64,000 nucleotides of DNA. Origin: Campylobacter volucris (lineage in GTDB: Bacteria; Campylobacterota; Campylobacteria; Campylobacterales; Campylobacteraceae). Position numbers and translations under genes: made by a program. The stretch spans positions 1 to 64,000 of the forward strand of contig NZ_VOWJ01000014.1 in assembly GCF_008011665.1 (NCBI RefSeq), given 5' to 3'. Under the pieces are notes generated by a model, which made no database searches, had not been told where the DNA came from, and saw nothing but the letters and a program-made list of their open reading frames with translations. Each line of letters opens with the position of its first letter. The first letter of the stretch is position 1. This document shows, one piece after another, positions 9,274 through 17,765 of this stretch.

Positions 9274-9973
9274 TATTTTATGCACTATTTGTGCAAGAGG
9301 CGCAAGTAAGGGAGTAAAAAATAAAAATATTAAAAAAATTAATGATTTAGAATTAATTGCTTATAGCATAATCCAAGCTAAAAATTCCAAACTTTTTAAG
9401 CATATAGTAATTAGCACAGATAGTGATGAAATAGCACAAGTTGCTTTAAAATATGGCGGAGAAGTTTTTTTCAAAAGAGATGAAAATTTGGCAAAAGATG
9501 ATAGTGCTAAATTGCCTGTTATAAAAGATGCTTTGTTAAAAAGCGAAGAATATTTTAATACCAAATTTGACACTATAATAGATCTTGATGCTTCTGCACC
9601 TTTGCGAAATAGTAAAGATATTTGCAAAGCATATGAGCTTTTTAAACAAGAAAAAAAATCAAATTTAATTACAGCTACTCTAGCAAGACGCAACCCATAT
9701 TTTAATCTAATAGAAGTAGATAACGATGAGGTAAAAAAATCTAAAGAAGGGAATTTCACTACGCGTCAAAGTGCTCCAAAATGCTATGATATGAATGCTA
9801 GTATTTATATTTTTACTAGGGAAAAATTGTTAAAAAATGATACTTTATTTGGAAAAAATACGAGTTTGTATATAATGGATGAAAAAACAGCTTTTGATAT
9901 AGATAGTGAGTTTGATTTTGAAATAGTTGAATTTTTAATCAAAAAGGCTAATTTAAAACAGGAAGATTTTTAA
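9266..9973 (+). CDS. legF: CMP-legionaminic acid synthetase (LegF/PtmB)
   Basis: LegF activates legionaminic acid with CTP for transfer to flagellin. The nucleotide-binding motif ICARGASKGVKNKN opens the protein and the C-terminal half has the MDEKTAFDIDSEFDF motif of CMP-sugar synthetases. I chose the ATG at 9266 because an AAGG at 9256-9259 precedes it by six bases and the protein then begins as PtmB does in C. jejuni; an upstream in-frame GTG at 9251 would add five residues. It overlaps the ptmF stop and the ptmA start. It is paralogous to neuA at 2348. Confidence 0.9.
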   Translation: MDNILCTICARGASKGVKNKNIKKINDLELIAYSIIQAKNSKLFKHIVISTDSDEIAQVALKYGGEVFFKRDENLAKDDSAKLPVIKDALLKSEEYFNTKFDTIIDLDASAPLRNSKDICKAYELFKQEKKSNLITATLARRNPYFNLIEVDNDEVKKSKEGNFTTRQSAPKCYDMNASIYIFTREKLLKNDTLFGKNTSLYIMDEKTAFDIDSEFDFEIVEFLIKKANLKQEDF

Positions 9974-10737
9974 TGATTAAAGATAAAGTAGTATTTATAA
10001 TAGGAGCATGTGGCCGTATAGGAAGTGCTTTGAGCAAGGCGTGTTTAGAGCATAATGGAAAAATTATCATTGCAGATATTAACGAAGAAAGATTATCTCA
10101 CTTAGCATTAAAATTAAATAATAAAGAACGCATTTTAAGCAAAAAAATTGATATAAATGATCAAAAAGCAATCGAAGATTGTTTAAAAGAAGCTGTTTTA
10201 AAATTTGGAAAAATTGATGCTTTTGTTAATTGTGCTTATCCTGTGAGTAAAGATTGGGGGAAAATTGCTTATTATGAGGCAAATTATGAACAAATTTGTG
10301 AGAGTTTAAATTTGCATTTGGCTAGTTTTATTTTTATAGCTAATATAATGGTAAAATTTTTTAAAAAGCAAGGATTTGGAAATATTATTAATTTAAGTTC
10401 AATTATGGGTGTTTATGCACCTAAATTTGAAAATTATAAAGGAACTTCCATGCAAAGTTCTTTAGAATATAGTGTGATTAAAGCAGGCATTAATCATCTT
10501 GGTATTTGGCTTGCTAAGGAGCTTTTTAATACAAATATAAGAGTAAATAGCGTAGCCTTTGGTGGTATAAAGGATAATCAACCTCAAGTGTTTTTAGATG
10601 CTTATAGAAAGTGTTGTGCTTCTAAAGGTATGCTAGATGCTAATGATGTGTGTGGGACTTTGATATTTTTAATGTCAGATTATTCTAAATTTATAACAGG
10701 GCAAATTATAATAGTAGATGATGGATGGGGACTTTGA
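9973..10737 (+). CDS. ptmA: Short-chain dehydrogenase PtmA
   Basis: A 254-residue classical SDR. The cofactor motif is IIGACGRIGSAL at about 10-21, the catalytic Ser lies in LSSIMGVY and the Tyr-Lys pair in YSVIKAG. PtmA is required for flagellin glycan synthesis in Campylobacter, reported to work in precursor supply. It overlaps legF by one base and its stop codon overlaps the well-placed ATG of maf-1 (ATGA at 10737), so maf-1 should be translationally coupled to it. Confidence 0.88.
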   Translation: MIKDKVVFIIGACGRIGSALSKACLEHNGKIIIADINEERLSHLALKLNNKERILSKKIDINDQKAIEDCLKEAVLKFGKIDAFVNCAYPVSKDWGKIAYYEANYEQICESLNLHLASFIFIANIMVKFFKKQGFGNIINLSSIMGVYAPKFENYKGTSMQSSLEYSVIKAGINHLGIWLAKELFNTNIRVNSVAFGGIKDNQPQVFLDAYRKCCASKGMLDANDVCGTLIFLMSDYSKFITGQIIIVDDGWGL

Positions 10738-12669
10738 TGAATATTTTAGAAAATAATATTAATGCGGTATTTGATCATAATTTAAAAGAGCAATTAAAAA
10801 AAAGTGAATCAAACTTATCAAATAGTGCAAGGTGATGATAATTTAGATATAAATATCATAGACGGGGGGGGGTATAGCCTTTATGATAAGCCGCTAGAAG
10901 AATTAAATAAAACATTAAATTTATATAACGATAAATATCTTTTATATCCTGTATTATTTTTTTATGGTTTTGGAAGTGGAATTTTATACAAAGCTCTTTT
11001 GCAAAATCCAAATCATAAGATTATTTTAATATTTGAACCTGATGTAAATATAATCTATACCATGTTTAAAGCGATAGATTTTTCTCAAGAATTGAAAGAA
11101 AATAGATTATTATTACTGGATCCAAAAAATTTAAGCATACATGATTTAAAAGCTATATGTTTAAACAAAAATATATTTAATTTTTTAAGGACTTATTTTT
11201 TAGAGATACATTGTGATTATTATGATGGCAAGTACCAAGAAGAAATTTTAAAATTAAATTCTTTAATACAAGATGCCATACGAGAAAGTATTTTTTCACA
11301 TGGTAATTCTCCAGTTGATTATTTACAGGGTATAAAGCATTTTATACAAAATATTCCTAAAATGATAGCTCATCCAAGCTATAAAGAATTATTAAATAAA
11401 AGAAAAAATTTAAGTGATACAGCTATCATAGTCTCAACAGGTCCTAGCTTAACTAAACAACTTCCACTTTTAAAACAATATCAAAACAAAGCCAGTATAT
11501 TTTGTGCTGATAGTGCTTACCCTATACTTGCAAAAGCAAATATTAAACCTGATTATGTTTTTTCACTTGAAAGAACTGATTTCACTAGTGAATTTTTTAA
11601 TCATGATTTTGGTGAATTTGATAAAGATATTTTATTTATTGTAAAATCTGTAGTCCATCCAAATACTATTAAATATTTAGAAAAAAAGAAATCCTATGGA
11701 GGAAATTACACAATAATTTCTAATCCTTCAAATTTTATAGCTAATGTTAAACTTGATCATTTTGGATATTTTGGTATGGGTCATAGTGTAGCTCATATGG
11801 CATATACTTTAGCAAGCTATTTAAATCATAAAAATATAGTTTTAATAGGACAAGATTTAGCCTATAATGATATAGGAGAATCTCATCCAAAAGATTATCA
11901 AAATTCATCTACCTTTGAAACTGATACTTATGAGCATATGGATGTGCTTGGGTATGGCGGAAAAGATATGGTTAAGACCCATTGTATATGGCTTTGGTTT
12001 AAAAGTACTTTAGAGAATCTTATAGCTACAAATAAATTTTTGATAACTTATAATTGCACCGAAGGTGGAGCAAGAATAAATGGAACCATTGAAGAGCCTT
12101 TTAAGCAAGTATGTGAAAAATTATTAAAAAAAGATTTGAATAAGCCTTTTACAAAACTTGAAAATTTAAATTTAAATAAACAAAATGAATTATTGTTAAA
12201 AGCATATTATAGAATAAATAAAGATATACAAATTTGTGAAAAATTAAGTAAAAATTTTAATGATGAGTTAGAATTAATATTAAATGATATTGATTTAATA
12301 GGTTATCAAAATGATAAAGAGTTATTAGAAAACATTATGCAGAAAATAAACACGATTAAAACAAAAGTAGAAAGTTTGTTAATGCATAGTTTATGTGAAG
12401 TGCTTAATCCTTTAATTAGACAATTTGAATTAAATTTAGCAAGAATTTATGTGTTAAATCCAAAAACACAAGAAGATAGCTACAATAAATCAATGCTTTG
12501 GATAAAAGAACACCTAGATTGGATAAAATTAATCATAGCTCATATAGACTCTCAAAAGGAAGTTTTACAAAGAAGTATAGTTACAACTAAAGATGAGCTT
12601 ATAGAAAAAGGTTTTCTAAATTTAGTAGAAAAAATCGAGCAAAGAGCTTTAAAAAATGTTAATTTTTGA
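10737..12669 (+). CDS. maf: Motility accessory factor Maf-1, frameshifted at A8 in this copy
   Basis: Maf proteins are flagellin nonulosonate transferases or their close helpers. The main open frame runs from a GTG at 10804 for 621 residues and contains the DUF115 core: STGPSLTKQLPLLKQYQ, DSAYPILAKANIKPD, IGQDLAY and EGGARINGTIEEPFK. The ATG at 10737, overlapping the ptmA stop, opens a different frame encoding about 22 residues that align with the N-terminus of Maf-2. The two frames meet at an A8 tract (10796-10803); A7 would join them into a protein of about 643 residues. As written, the ATG frame stops just past 10830, so full-length Maf-1 is OFF unless slippage occurs or the GTG is used. 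A G9 tract lies at 10864-10872, in frame with the main body. Confidence 0.85.
10796..10803 (+). repeat. Poly-A tract (A8) separating the two frames of maf-1
   Basis: Eight A residues lie where the frame from the ATG at 10737 must change to enter the long Maf frame. One A fewer would join the frames. The tract may act as a slippage site in replication, transcription or translation. Confidence 0.7.
10864..10872 (+). repeat. Poly-G tract (G9), phase-variation site in maf-1
   Basis: Nine G residues encode three glycines in the N-terminal part of Maf-1. The long Maf frame reads straight through, so this tract is in its ON length although the A8 tract just upstream is not. Confidence 0.93.
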
Positions 12670-12673
12670 TATT

Positions 12674-13483
12674 TTATAATCTATTTTTTAAATTTATTAA
12701 ATCCATTTTAAAAATTCCAAATAATTTTTCATTAAAATTTTTATAATTAAAATTATATGAGAGCTTTTTTATAAGCTCAAAGCTTCTTTTTTTGTCTTTA
12801 TAATTTTGATATAAAATTTCCTTATTTTTATTTTCATATCTTCCAAATTCATTAAATTCATAATGATAAAAACATTCTTTAGATATAAAAAAACTCTCAC
12901 TAATTATAAAATTTATATAGTTAAAAAACACATCTTCACCATAACACAATCTTTCATATATATCAAAATATTCAAAACTTTTAAGTAAATTTACCTTTTT
13001 ATAAAGTTTAGCCCAAACACTCCAACAAAAATGCTTTTGATTGAGTAAAAAAATTAAAAAATCATCCTTATTAAAATACTCATTATTTTTAAATCTATAA
13101 AATTTTTTAAATTTAACTCTATGAACAAAAGCATCAAAAATGATCATATCAATATCATTTTTTATATTTTCCAAAGCTATCTCACAAGCATTAAGCTCTA
13201 GATAATCATCAGGATCTAAAAACATTATATAGGGTGAGTTTGAGTTTAATACGCCTATATTTCTACTTGCAAAAGTGCCTAAATTTTTATCATTATGTAT
13301 GATTTTAACTCTTTTGTCTTTACTAGCATATTCTTTTGCTATATCTATGCTTTTATCACTTCCAAAATCATCTACTACTATGATTTCTATATCTTTAAAA
13401 GTTTGATTTATACAACTATCTAATGCTCTAGCTATATATTTTTCTACATTATAAGTTGGAAGTATTATGGAAATTTGACTCAT
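12674..13483 (-). CDS. GT2-family glycosyltransferase, probably LOS
   Basis: A 269-residue GT-A enzyme of family GT2: IILPTYNVEKYIARALDSCI at the N-terminus, IIVVDDFGSDKS, GTFASRNIGV and the metal-binding FLDPDDYLE near residue 96. The C-terminal half is poorly conserved, as usual for LOS transferases. It runs against maf-1, with the stops only a few bases apart, and diverges from waaF, the usual end gene of the Campylobacter LOS locus. A role in the LOS outer core is therefore likely. Donor and acceptor sugars cannot be told from the sequence. Confidence 0.8.
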   Translation of the reverse strand: MSQISIILPTYNVEKYIARALDSCINQTFKDIEIIVVDDFGSDKSIDIAKEYASKDKRVKIIHNDKNLGTFASRNIGVLNSNSPYIMFLDPDDYLELNACEIALENIKNDIDMIIFDAFVHRVKFKKFYRFKNNEYFNKDDFLIFLLNQKHFCWSVWAKLYKKVNLLKSFEYFDIYERLCYGEDVFFNYINFIISESFFISKECFYHYEFNEFGRYENKNKEILYQNYKDKKRSFELIKKLSYNFNYKNFNEKLFGIFKMDLINLKNRL

Positions 13484-13530
13484 TTAAAACCCTTGATTAT
13501 GTTAAAATTATATCTTTTTTAAGGATGAAA

Positions 13531-14454
13531 ATGAAAATTTTTATAAATCTACCTACTTGGCTTGGCGATGCTGTTATGGCAAGTGCGGCAATTTATGCAA
13601 TAAAAGAAAAATATCCAGATGCTAATTTTTTATTTTATGGTTCTTTTGTTAGCACGGAGCTTTTTAAAAATTTACAAAATTCAAAAATATTAGTAGAGAA
13701 TAAAAAACGAAGATTTTTTTCAATTTTTAAACTTAGAAAAGAACTTGGAGAATTTGATCTTGCTATTAGTTTTAGATCAGCTTTTTCAAGTAAGATAATC
13801 TTAAATTTAATAAAAGTAAAAAAAAGATTTTATTTTGATAAAAATTACAATAAAAATGAACATCAAGTTTTAAAATATCTAAAATTCATAGAAAATTCTT
13901 TAAATTTTAAGGCTAATTCAAATTCTTTAAAACTACCTATAAAAGCAAAAACTACAAAAAAAATTCTAGGGATAAATGCCGGTGCTCATTATGGAAGTGC
14001 TAAAAGATGGAATAGTGAGTATTTTGCACAAGTAGCAAAAGAATTTGCATCTACTCATAAAATAATAATCTTTGGTGTAAAAACCGAACAAAAAATATGT
14101 GATGAAATACAAAATTTACTTTTAAAAGATGGGGTGCAAGCTAAAAATTTATGTGGAAAAACTAGTATTTTTACTTTGTGTAAAAATATATCCATGCTAG
14201 ATATTTTAATCACCAATGATAGCGGACCTATGCACATAGGTGCAGCTTATGGAGTAAAAACCATAGCCATTTTTGGATCAACTAATTTTCATCAAACATC
14301 ACCTTGGCAAAAAAATTCAAGATTAGCATATTTAAATTTAGCTTGCATGCCTTGTATGAAAAGAATTTGTCCTTTAAAACACCATGCATGTATGAATGAT
14401 TTAAAGCCGCAAATTGTTATAGATAAGGCAAGAAAATTGCTAGATAATATTTAA
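13531..14454 (+). CDS. waaF: ADP-heptose:LOS heptosyltransferase II
   Basis: WaaF adds the second heptose to the LOS inner core at the cytoplasmic face of the inner membrane. The GT9 motifs are present: NLPTWLGDAVMASAAI at the N-terminus, GINAGAHYGSAKRW in the middle and ITNDSGPMHIGAAYG with GSTNFHQTSPW in the C-terminal lobe. The ATG at 13531 has an AAGGA five bases upstream; the frame stays open further upstream but that stretch overlaps the divergent gene. As I recall, C. jejuni waaF is followed by the heptose synthesis genes; here hup follows, so the locus is arranged differently. Confidence 0.88.
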   Translation: MKIFINLPTWLGDAVMASAAIYAIKEKYPDANFLFYGSFVSTELFKNLQNSKILVENKKRRFFSIFKLRKELGEFDLAISFRSAFSSKIILNLIKVKKRFYFDKNYNKNEHQVLKYLKFIENSLNFKANSNSLKLPIKAKTTKKILGINAGAHYGSAKRWNSEYFAQVAKEFASTHKIIIFGVKTEQKICDEIQNLLLKDGVQAKNLCGKTSIFTLCKNISMLDILITNDSGPMHIGAAYGVKTIAIFGSTNFHQTSPWQKNSRLAYLNLACMPCMKRICPLKHHACMNDLKPQIVIDKARKLLDNI

Positions 14455-14558
14455 TCTTGTAAAAATTAAATAATATTTAATTAAAATTGCTCAAAACCCT
14501 TGCAAAAGCTATTTAAATGTGTTAAACTTAACAACTATTTTAAAAAAAGGAGCTTTTT

Positions 14559-14861
14559 ATGACTAAAGCAGATTTTATTTCTCAAGTTGCTCAAACTGCG
14601 GGGCTAACTAAAAAAGACGCAACTGCTGCTACAGATGCGGTTATTGCTACTATTAGTGATGTGTTAGCAAAAGGTGATAGCATTAGCTTTATAGGTTTTG
14701 GTACTTTTTCAGTAGCTGAAAGAGCTGCTAGAACAGCTAGAGTTCCAAGCACAGGAAAAACTATCGAAGTTCCTGCTACTAAAGTTGCTAAATTTAAAGT
14801 GGGTAAAAATCTTAAAGATGCAGTTGCTGCTGCTAAGGCTACTAAAAAAGCTAAAAAATAA
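14559..14861 (+). CDS. hup: DNA-binding protein HU
   Basis: A 100-residue HU protein that bends DNA and compacts the nucleoid. The fold is clear: KADFISQVAQTAGLTKKDA, then FIGFGTFSV, the beta-arm region with RTARVPSTGK, and a C-terminal helix with KFKVGKNLKDAV. A Lys/Ala-rich tail extends it slightly beyond the usual 90 residues. A strong AAAGGAG (14546-14552) lies six bases from the ATG. A compact hairpin follows the gene, so hup is probably transcribed alone. The 104 bases upstream hold a repeated ATAATATTTAAT element (near 14445 and 14470) of unknown use. Confidence 0.96.
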   Translation: MTKADFISQVAQTAGLTKKDATAATDAVIATISDVLAKGDSISFIGFGTFSVAERAARTARVPSTGKTIEVPATKVAKFKVGKNLKDAVAAAKATKKAKK

Positions 14862-14869
14862 TTTTTAAA

Positions 14870-14896
14870 GCAAGAGTTTAAACTCTTGCATTTTTC
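14870..14896 (+). terminator. Rho-independent terminator after hup
   Basis: The perfect 20-base palindrome GCAAGAGTTTAAACTCTTGC (14870-14889) is followed by a T-rich run and preceded by an A-rich run, eight bases after the hup stop. It would end hup transcription and, if folded from the other strand, could work in both directions. Confidence 0.8.
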
Positions 14897-14943
14897 TATT
14901 AATATTCTTTTGATATTGTTTTTTAAAATATTAAGAGGAAACA

Positions 14944-15846
14944 ATGCGAATTTATAATAATATCTTAGAATGTATAGGAAATACTCCAATAATTTCTCTA
15001 AAAGAATTTTCATCTAATCTTTACGCAAAGTGTGAGTATCTTAATCCAAGTCACTCTATAAAAGATCGAGCTTCTTTTGGAATGATAACTCAAGCTTTCA
15101 AAGATGGAAAAATAAATCAAGATTCAACTATTATTGAAGCTAGTAGTGGAAACACAGGTATTGCTCTAGCAATGATTTGTGCAAGTTTAAAACTAAAACT
15201 TATTATTGCTATGCCAGAATCTATGAGTATTGAGCGTAGAAAGATGATGAGCTTTTTTGGAGCAAAGCTTGAATTAACTCCTGCTGATAAAGGCATGCAA
15301 GGAGCATTAGATAGAGCAAAAGAACTTTCAAGGGAAATACCTAATTCATTTATAATTAGCCAATTTGAAAATATTAATAGTAAAAATGCTCATAAAAATG
15401 AAACAGCTTTAGAAATTTTAAATATTATGCCCGATGTCGATATTTTTGTTGCAGGTTTTGGAACAGGTGGGACGATTAGTGGTGTAGGAGAAATTTTAAA
15501 AGAGAAAAATCCTAATGTTAAAGTTATTGCTATAGAGCCAAAATCTTCTCCTCTTTTGAGTCAAAATATAGCTTCAAGTCATAAAATTCAAGGCATAGGG
15601 GCGAATTTTATCCCTAAAATTTTAAATCAAGATATTATAGATGAAATTTGGTGTGTAAGCAATGAAGATGCGATAAATACTACTTTAAAACTTGGAAAAA
15701 TTGGCATTATGGCAGGAATATCAAGTGGTGCTAATGTTTTTATAGCTTCGCAAATTGCAAAGCAAAATAAAGATAAAAAGGTTTTAACCGTGTTAAATGA
15801 TACAGCCGAGAGATATTTATCAACGGATTTGTTTTTAAATTTATAG
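14944..15846 (+). CDS. cysM: Cysteine synthase (O-acetylserine/O-phosphoserine type)
   Basis: A PLP enzyme that forms cysteine from an activated serine and a sulfur donor. The PLP lysine lies in NPSHSIKDRASFG near residue 37, the substrate loop is EASSGNTGIALAM near 65-77, and the phosphate-binding GFGTGGTISG occurs near 175. The 300-residue length fits the family. An AAGAGGA ribosome site precedes the ATG. It lies beside hup, as cysM does in C. jejuni in my recollection, but here the order continues with dnaB six bases later. Choice of CysM over CysK is by synteny only. Confidence 0.9.
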   Translation: MRIYNNILECIGNTPIISLKEFSSNLYAKCEYLNPSHSIKDRASFGMITQAFKDGKINQDSTIIEASSGNTGIALAMICASLKLKLIIAMPESMSIERRKMMSFFGAKLELTPADKGMQGALDRAKELSREIPNSFIISQFENINSKNAHKNETALEILNIMPDVDIFVAGFGTGGTISGVGEILKEKNPNVKVIAIEPKSSPLLSQNIASSHKIQGIGANFIPKILNQDIIDEIWCVSNEDAINTTLKLGKIGIMAGISSGANVFIASQIAKQNKDKKVLTVLNDTAERYLSTDLFLNL

Positions 15847-15855
15847 GAGTGGTTG

Positions 15856-17241
15856 ATGAGTCAAAATAATGAACATTTTGATTTAGATTTAGAAAGAGCT
15901 ATACTTAGTTCTTGTATTTATAGTGAGGATTCTTTTTTTAGTATTTCTTCAGATATTGAAATCAATGATTTTTCACTCAAAGCTCATCAAGATATTTATA
16001 AAGCAATTTTAGCTTGTGTGAATGCTGGCGAACCAATTAGTATTAGTTTTATCAAAAAACATAAAAAGGTTGATGAGGAAATTTTAGCTGAAATTTTAGC
16101 TACCACTTCTATAGCTGATGTTAGTAAATATGCTCATGAATTAAAAGAAAAATCAATTAGAAGACAACTTTTAAATTTTGCTTATACTATTCCAACTAGA
16201 GTCAATGAAGATAAAAGTATTTCTCAAATTTCAGATGAAATTGGTAAGGAAATTTTTAATCTAACCAATAGAGTAAATTCTAGTAGTATCAAAGATGTAA
16301 CCATGGTTATGTCTGAATTGATGGAAGAATTTAAAAAATTAAAGGAATCAGAAACTAAAGATATTTTAGGACTTGATACAGGTTTTAGTGAGCTTAATAA
16401 AATGACAAAAGGCTTTAAAGCAGGAGATCTCATCATCATTGCTGCACGGCCTGGTATGGGTAAGACTACAATTTGTTTAAATTTTATAGAAAAAACTTTA
16501 AGACAAAACAAAGGCGTAGTGATGTTTTCACTAGAAATGCCTGCAACCCAAATCATGCAAAGATTAATTAGTGCTAAAACATCTATTCCATTACAAAAAA
16601 TTTTAGTTGCTGATTTAAATGACGATGAGTGGAGTAGAGTGGGTGATGCTTGTAATGAGTATTCTCAAAAAAATCTTTATATTTATGATAATGGTTATGC
16701 TAGTATAGCCGATATACGCTCGATTTTAAGAAAAATCAAAGCTCAAGATGAAAGCATAGAGCTTTGTGTGGTTGATTATATAGGTCTTATGATGAGTAAT
16801 TCTGTATTTAATGATAGACATTTGCAAGTGAGTGAAATTTCAAGAGGTTTAAAACTTTTAGCAAGAGAATTAAATATGCCAGTAATTGCATTATCTCAGC
16901 TCAATCGTTCATTAGAAAGTAGAGCAAATAAGCGTCCTATGCTTAGTGATTTAAGAGAAAGTGGAGCTATAGAGCAAGATGCTGATACTATTTTGTTTGT
17001 ATATAGAGATGAAGTGTATAGAGAACAAGAAGAAAAAGAACGAGAGAATAAAGCAAAAATGGAAGGAAAGAATTATGAAAGAAAATTTCTACCAAATCCT
17101 GTCCAAGAAAAAGCTGAACTAATCATAGGTAAAAACAGAAATGGTCCAGTAGGTCATGTAGATTTGTTATTTTTAAAAGAAAAATCTTGTTTCATAGAAG
17201 CTCCTAAAGAAGAATTTGTTGTGACTAATTTTGAAGAATGA
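15856..17241 (+). CDS. dnaB: Replicative DNA helicase DnaB
   Basis: DnaB is the hexameric 5'-3' helicase that unwinds DNA at the replication fork. The N-terminal primase-binding domain (about 1-110) leads through a linker to a RecA-like motor with the Walker A motif ARPGMGKTT near residue 197, CVVDYIGLM as Walker B, and LSQLNRSLESR with DLRESGAIEQDAD towards the end. I prefer the ATG at 15856, six bases after AGGAG (15845-15849), over the TTG one codon upstream. The 461-residue length is normal. A degenerate antisense tpx gene abuts or overlaps its 3' end. Confidence 0.96.
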   Translation: MSQNNEHFDLDLERAILSSCIYSEDSFFSISSDIEINDFSLKAHQDIYKAILACVNAGEPISISFIKKHKKVDEEILAEILATTSIADVSKYAHELKEKSIRRQLLNFAYTIPTRVNEDKSISQISDEIGKEIFNLTNRVNSSSIKDVTMVMSELMEEFKKLKESETKDILGLDTGFSELNKMTKGFKAGDLIIIAARPGMGKTTICLNFIEKTLRQNKGVVMFSLEMPATQIMQRLISAKTSIPLQKILVADLNDDEWSRVGDACNEYSQKNLYIYDNGYASIADIRSILRKIKAQDESIELCVVDYIGLMMSNSVFNDRHLQVSEISRGLKLLARELNMPVIALSQLNRSLESRANKRPMLSDLRESGAIEQDADTILFVYRDEVYREQEEKERENKAKMEGKNYERKFLPNPVQEKAELIIGKNRNGPVGHVDLLFLKEKSCFIEAPKEEFVVTNFEE

Positions 17242-17755
17242 GGTAAGCTATAGCCATAATTTTCATACATAAATATTTCTAAATCTTTAAAGTCAAGTTT
17301 TTCCATAATATCTTTACTAAATTGCTTATAAACAATTTTGCCATTTTTTACTACAAAAATAGCTCGAGTTAAAAGCCCAGCAAAGATGCTACTGCCTATT
17401 AAAGTGCCATTTTAAACCAAATTCTTTAAATGCAAAATCACTAGCAAACATTATATTAGCAGTGCCTTCTGTGGCGCAAAACCTATCTATTGCAAAAGGA
17501 AGATCCATATGTTGATTAAAATTACTTCTATATTTTTCATAGAGGCAAGTTTTTTGTTTGTTTCTTTGGCTTGTTTAGAGCAAACTGGAGTATCTAAACT
17601 TGGAACACTTAATAAAATTTGAGTTTTTTTAGCAGGAGCTGTTTCTATAGAAGCTAAATTTTTAGTTTTTAGTGTGAGTTTTGGGGCGTTATCTCTATAT
17701 TTAATTCATTTCCTAATAATTTAATTTCTTGATTTTTAAATTTTACAATCGCCAT
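17242..17755 (-). pseudogene. tpx: Thiol peroxidase (tpx), degenerate
   Basis: Reading the reverse strand from an ATG at 17755 gives successive pieces of an atypical 2-Cys peroxiredoxin. MAIVKFKNQEIKLLGNEL breaks after a lost G near 17696. Then comes LLSVPSLDTPVCSKQAKET with the peroxidatic Cys, until a two-base AT duplication near 17507. DLPFAIDRFCATEGTANIM with the resolving Cys breaks again near 17414. The last piece, LIGSSIFAGLLTRAIFVVKN, continues to the edge of dnaB. At least three frame breaks in about 500 bases mean the gene is dead. It explains the largest apparent gap in the window. No other gene is seen in this interval. Confidence 0.88.
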
Positions 17756-17765
17756 ATTTACCTAC

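Noticed and set aside
13456-13530. Longer N-terminus for waaF
   Set aside because: It would overlap the divergent glycosyltransferase gene and lacks a ribosome site; the ATG at 13531 has AAGGA at the right distance and starts like other WaaF proteins.
14591-15013. 140-residue reverse-strand open frame across hup and its terminator
   Set aside because: It is antisense to a clear HU gene, runs through the terminator palindrome and has no ribosome site or family motif.
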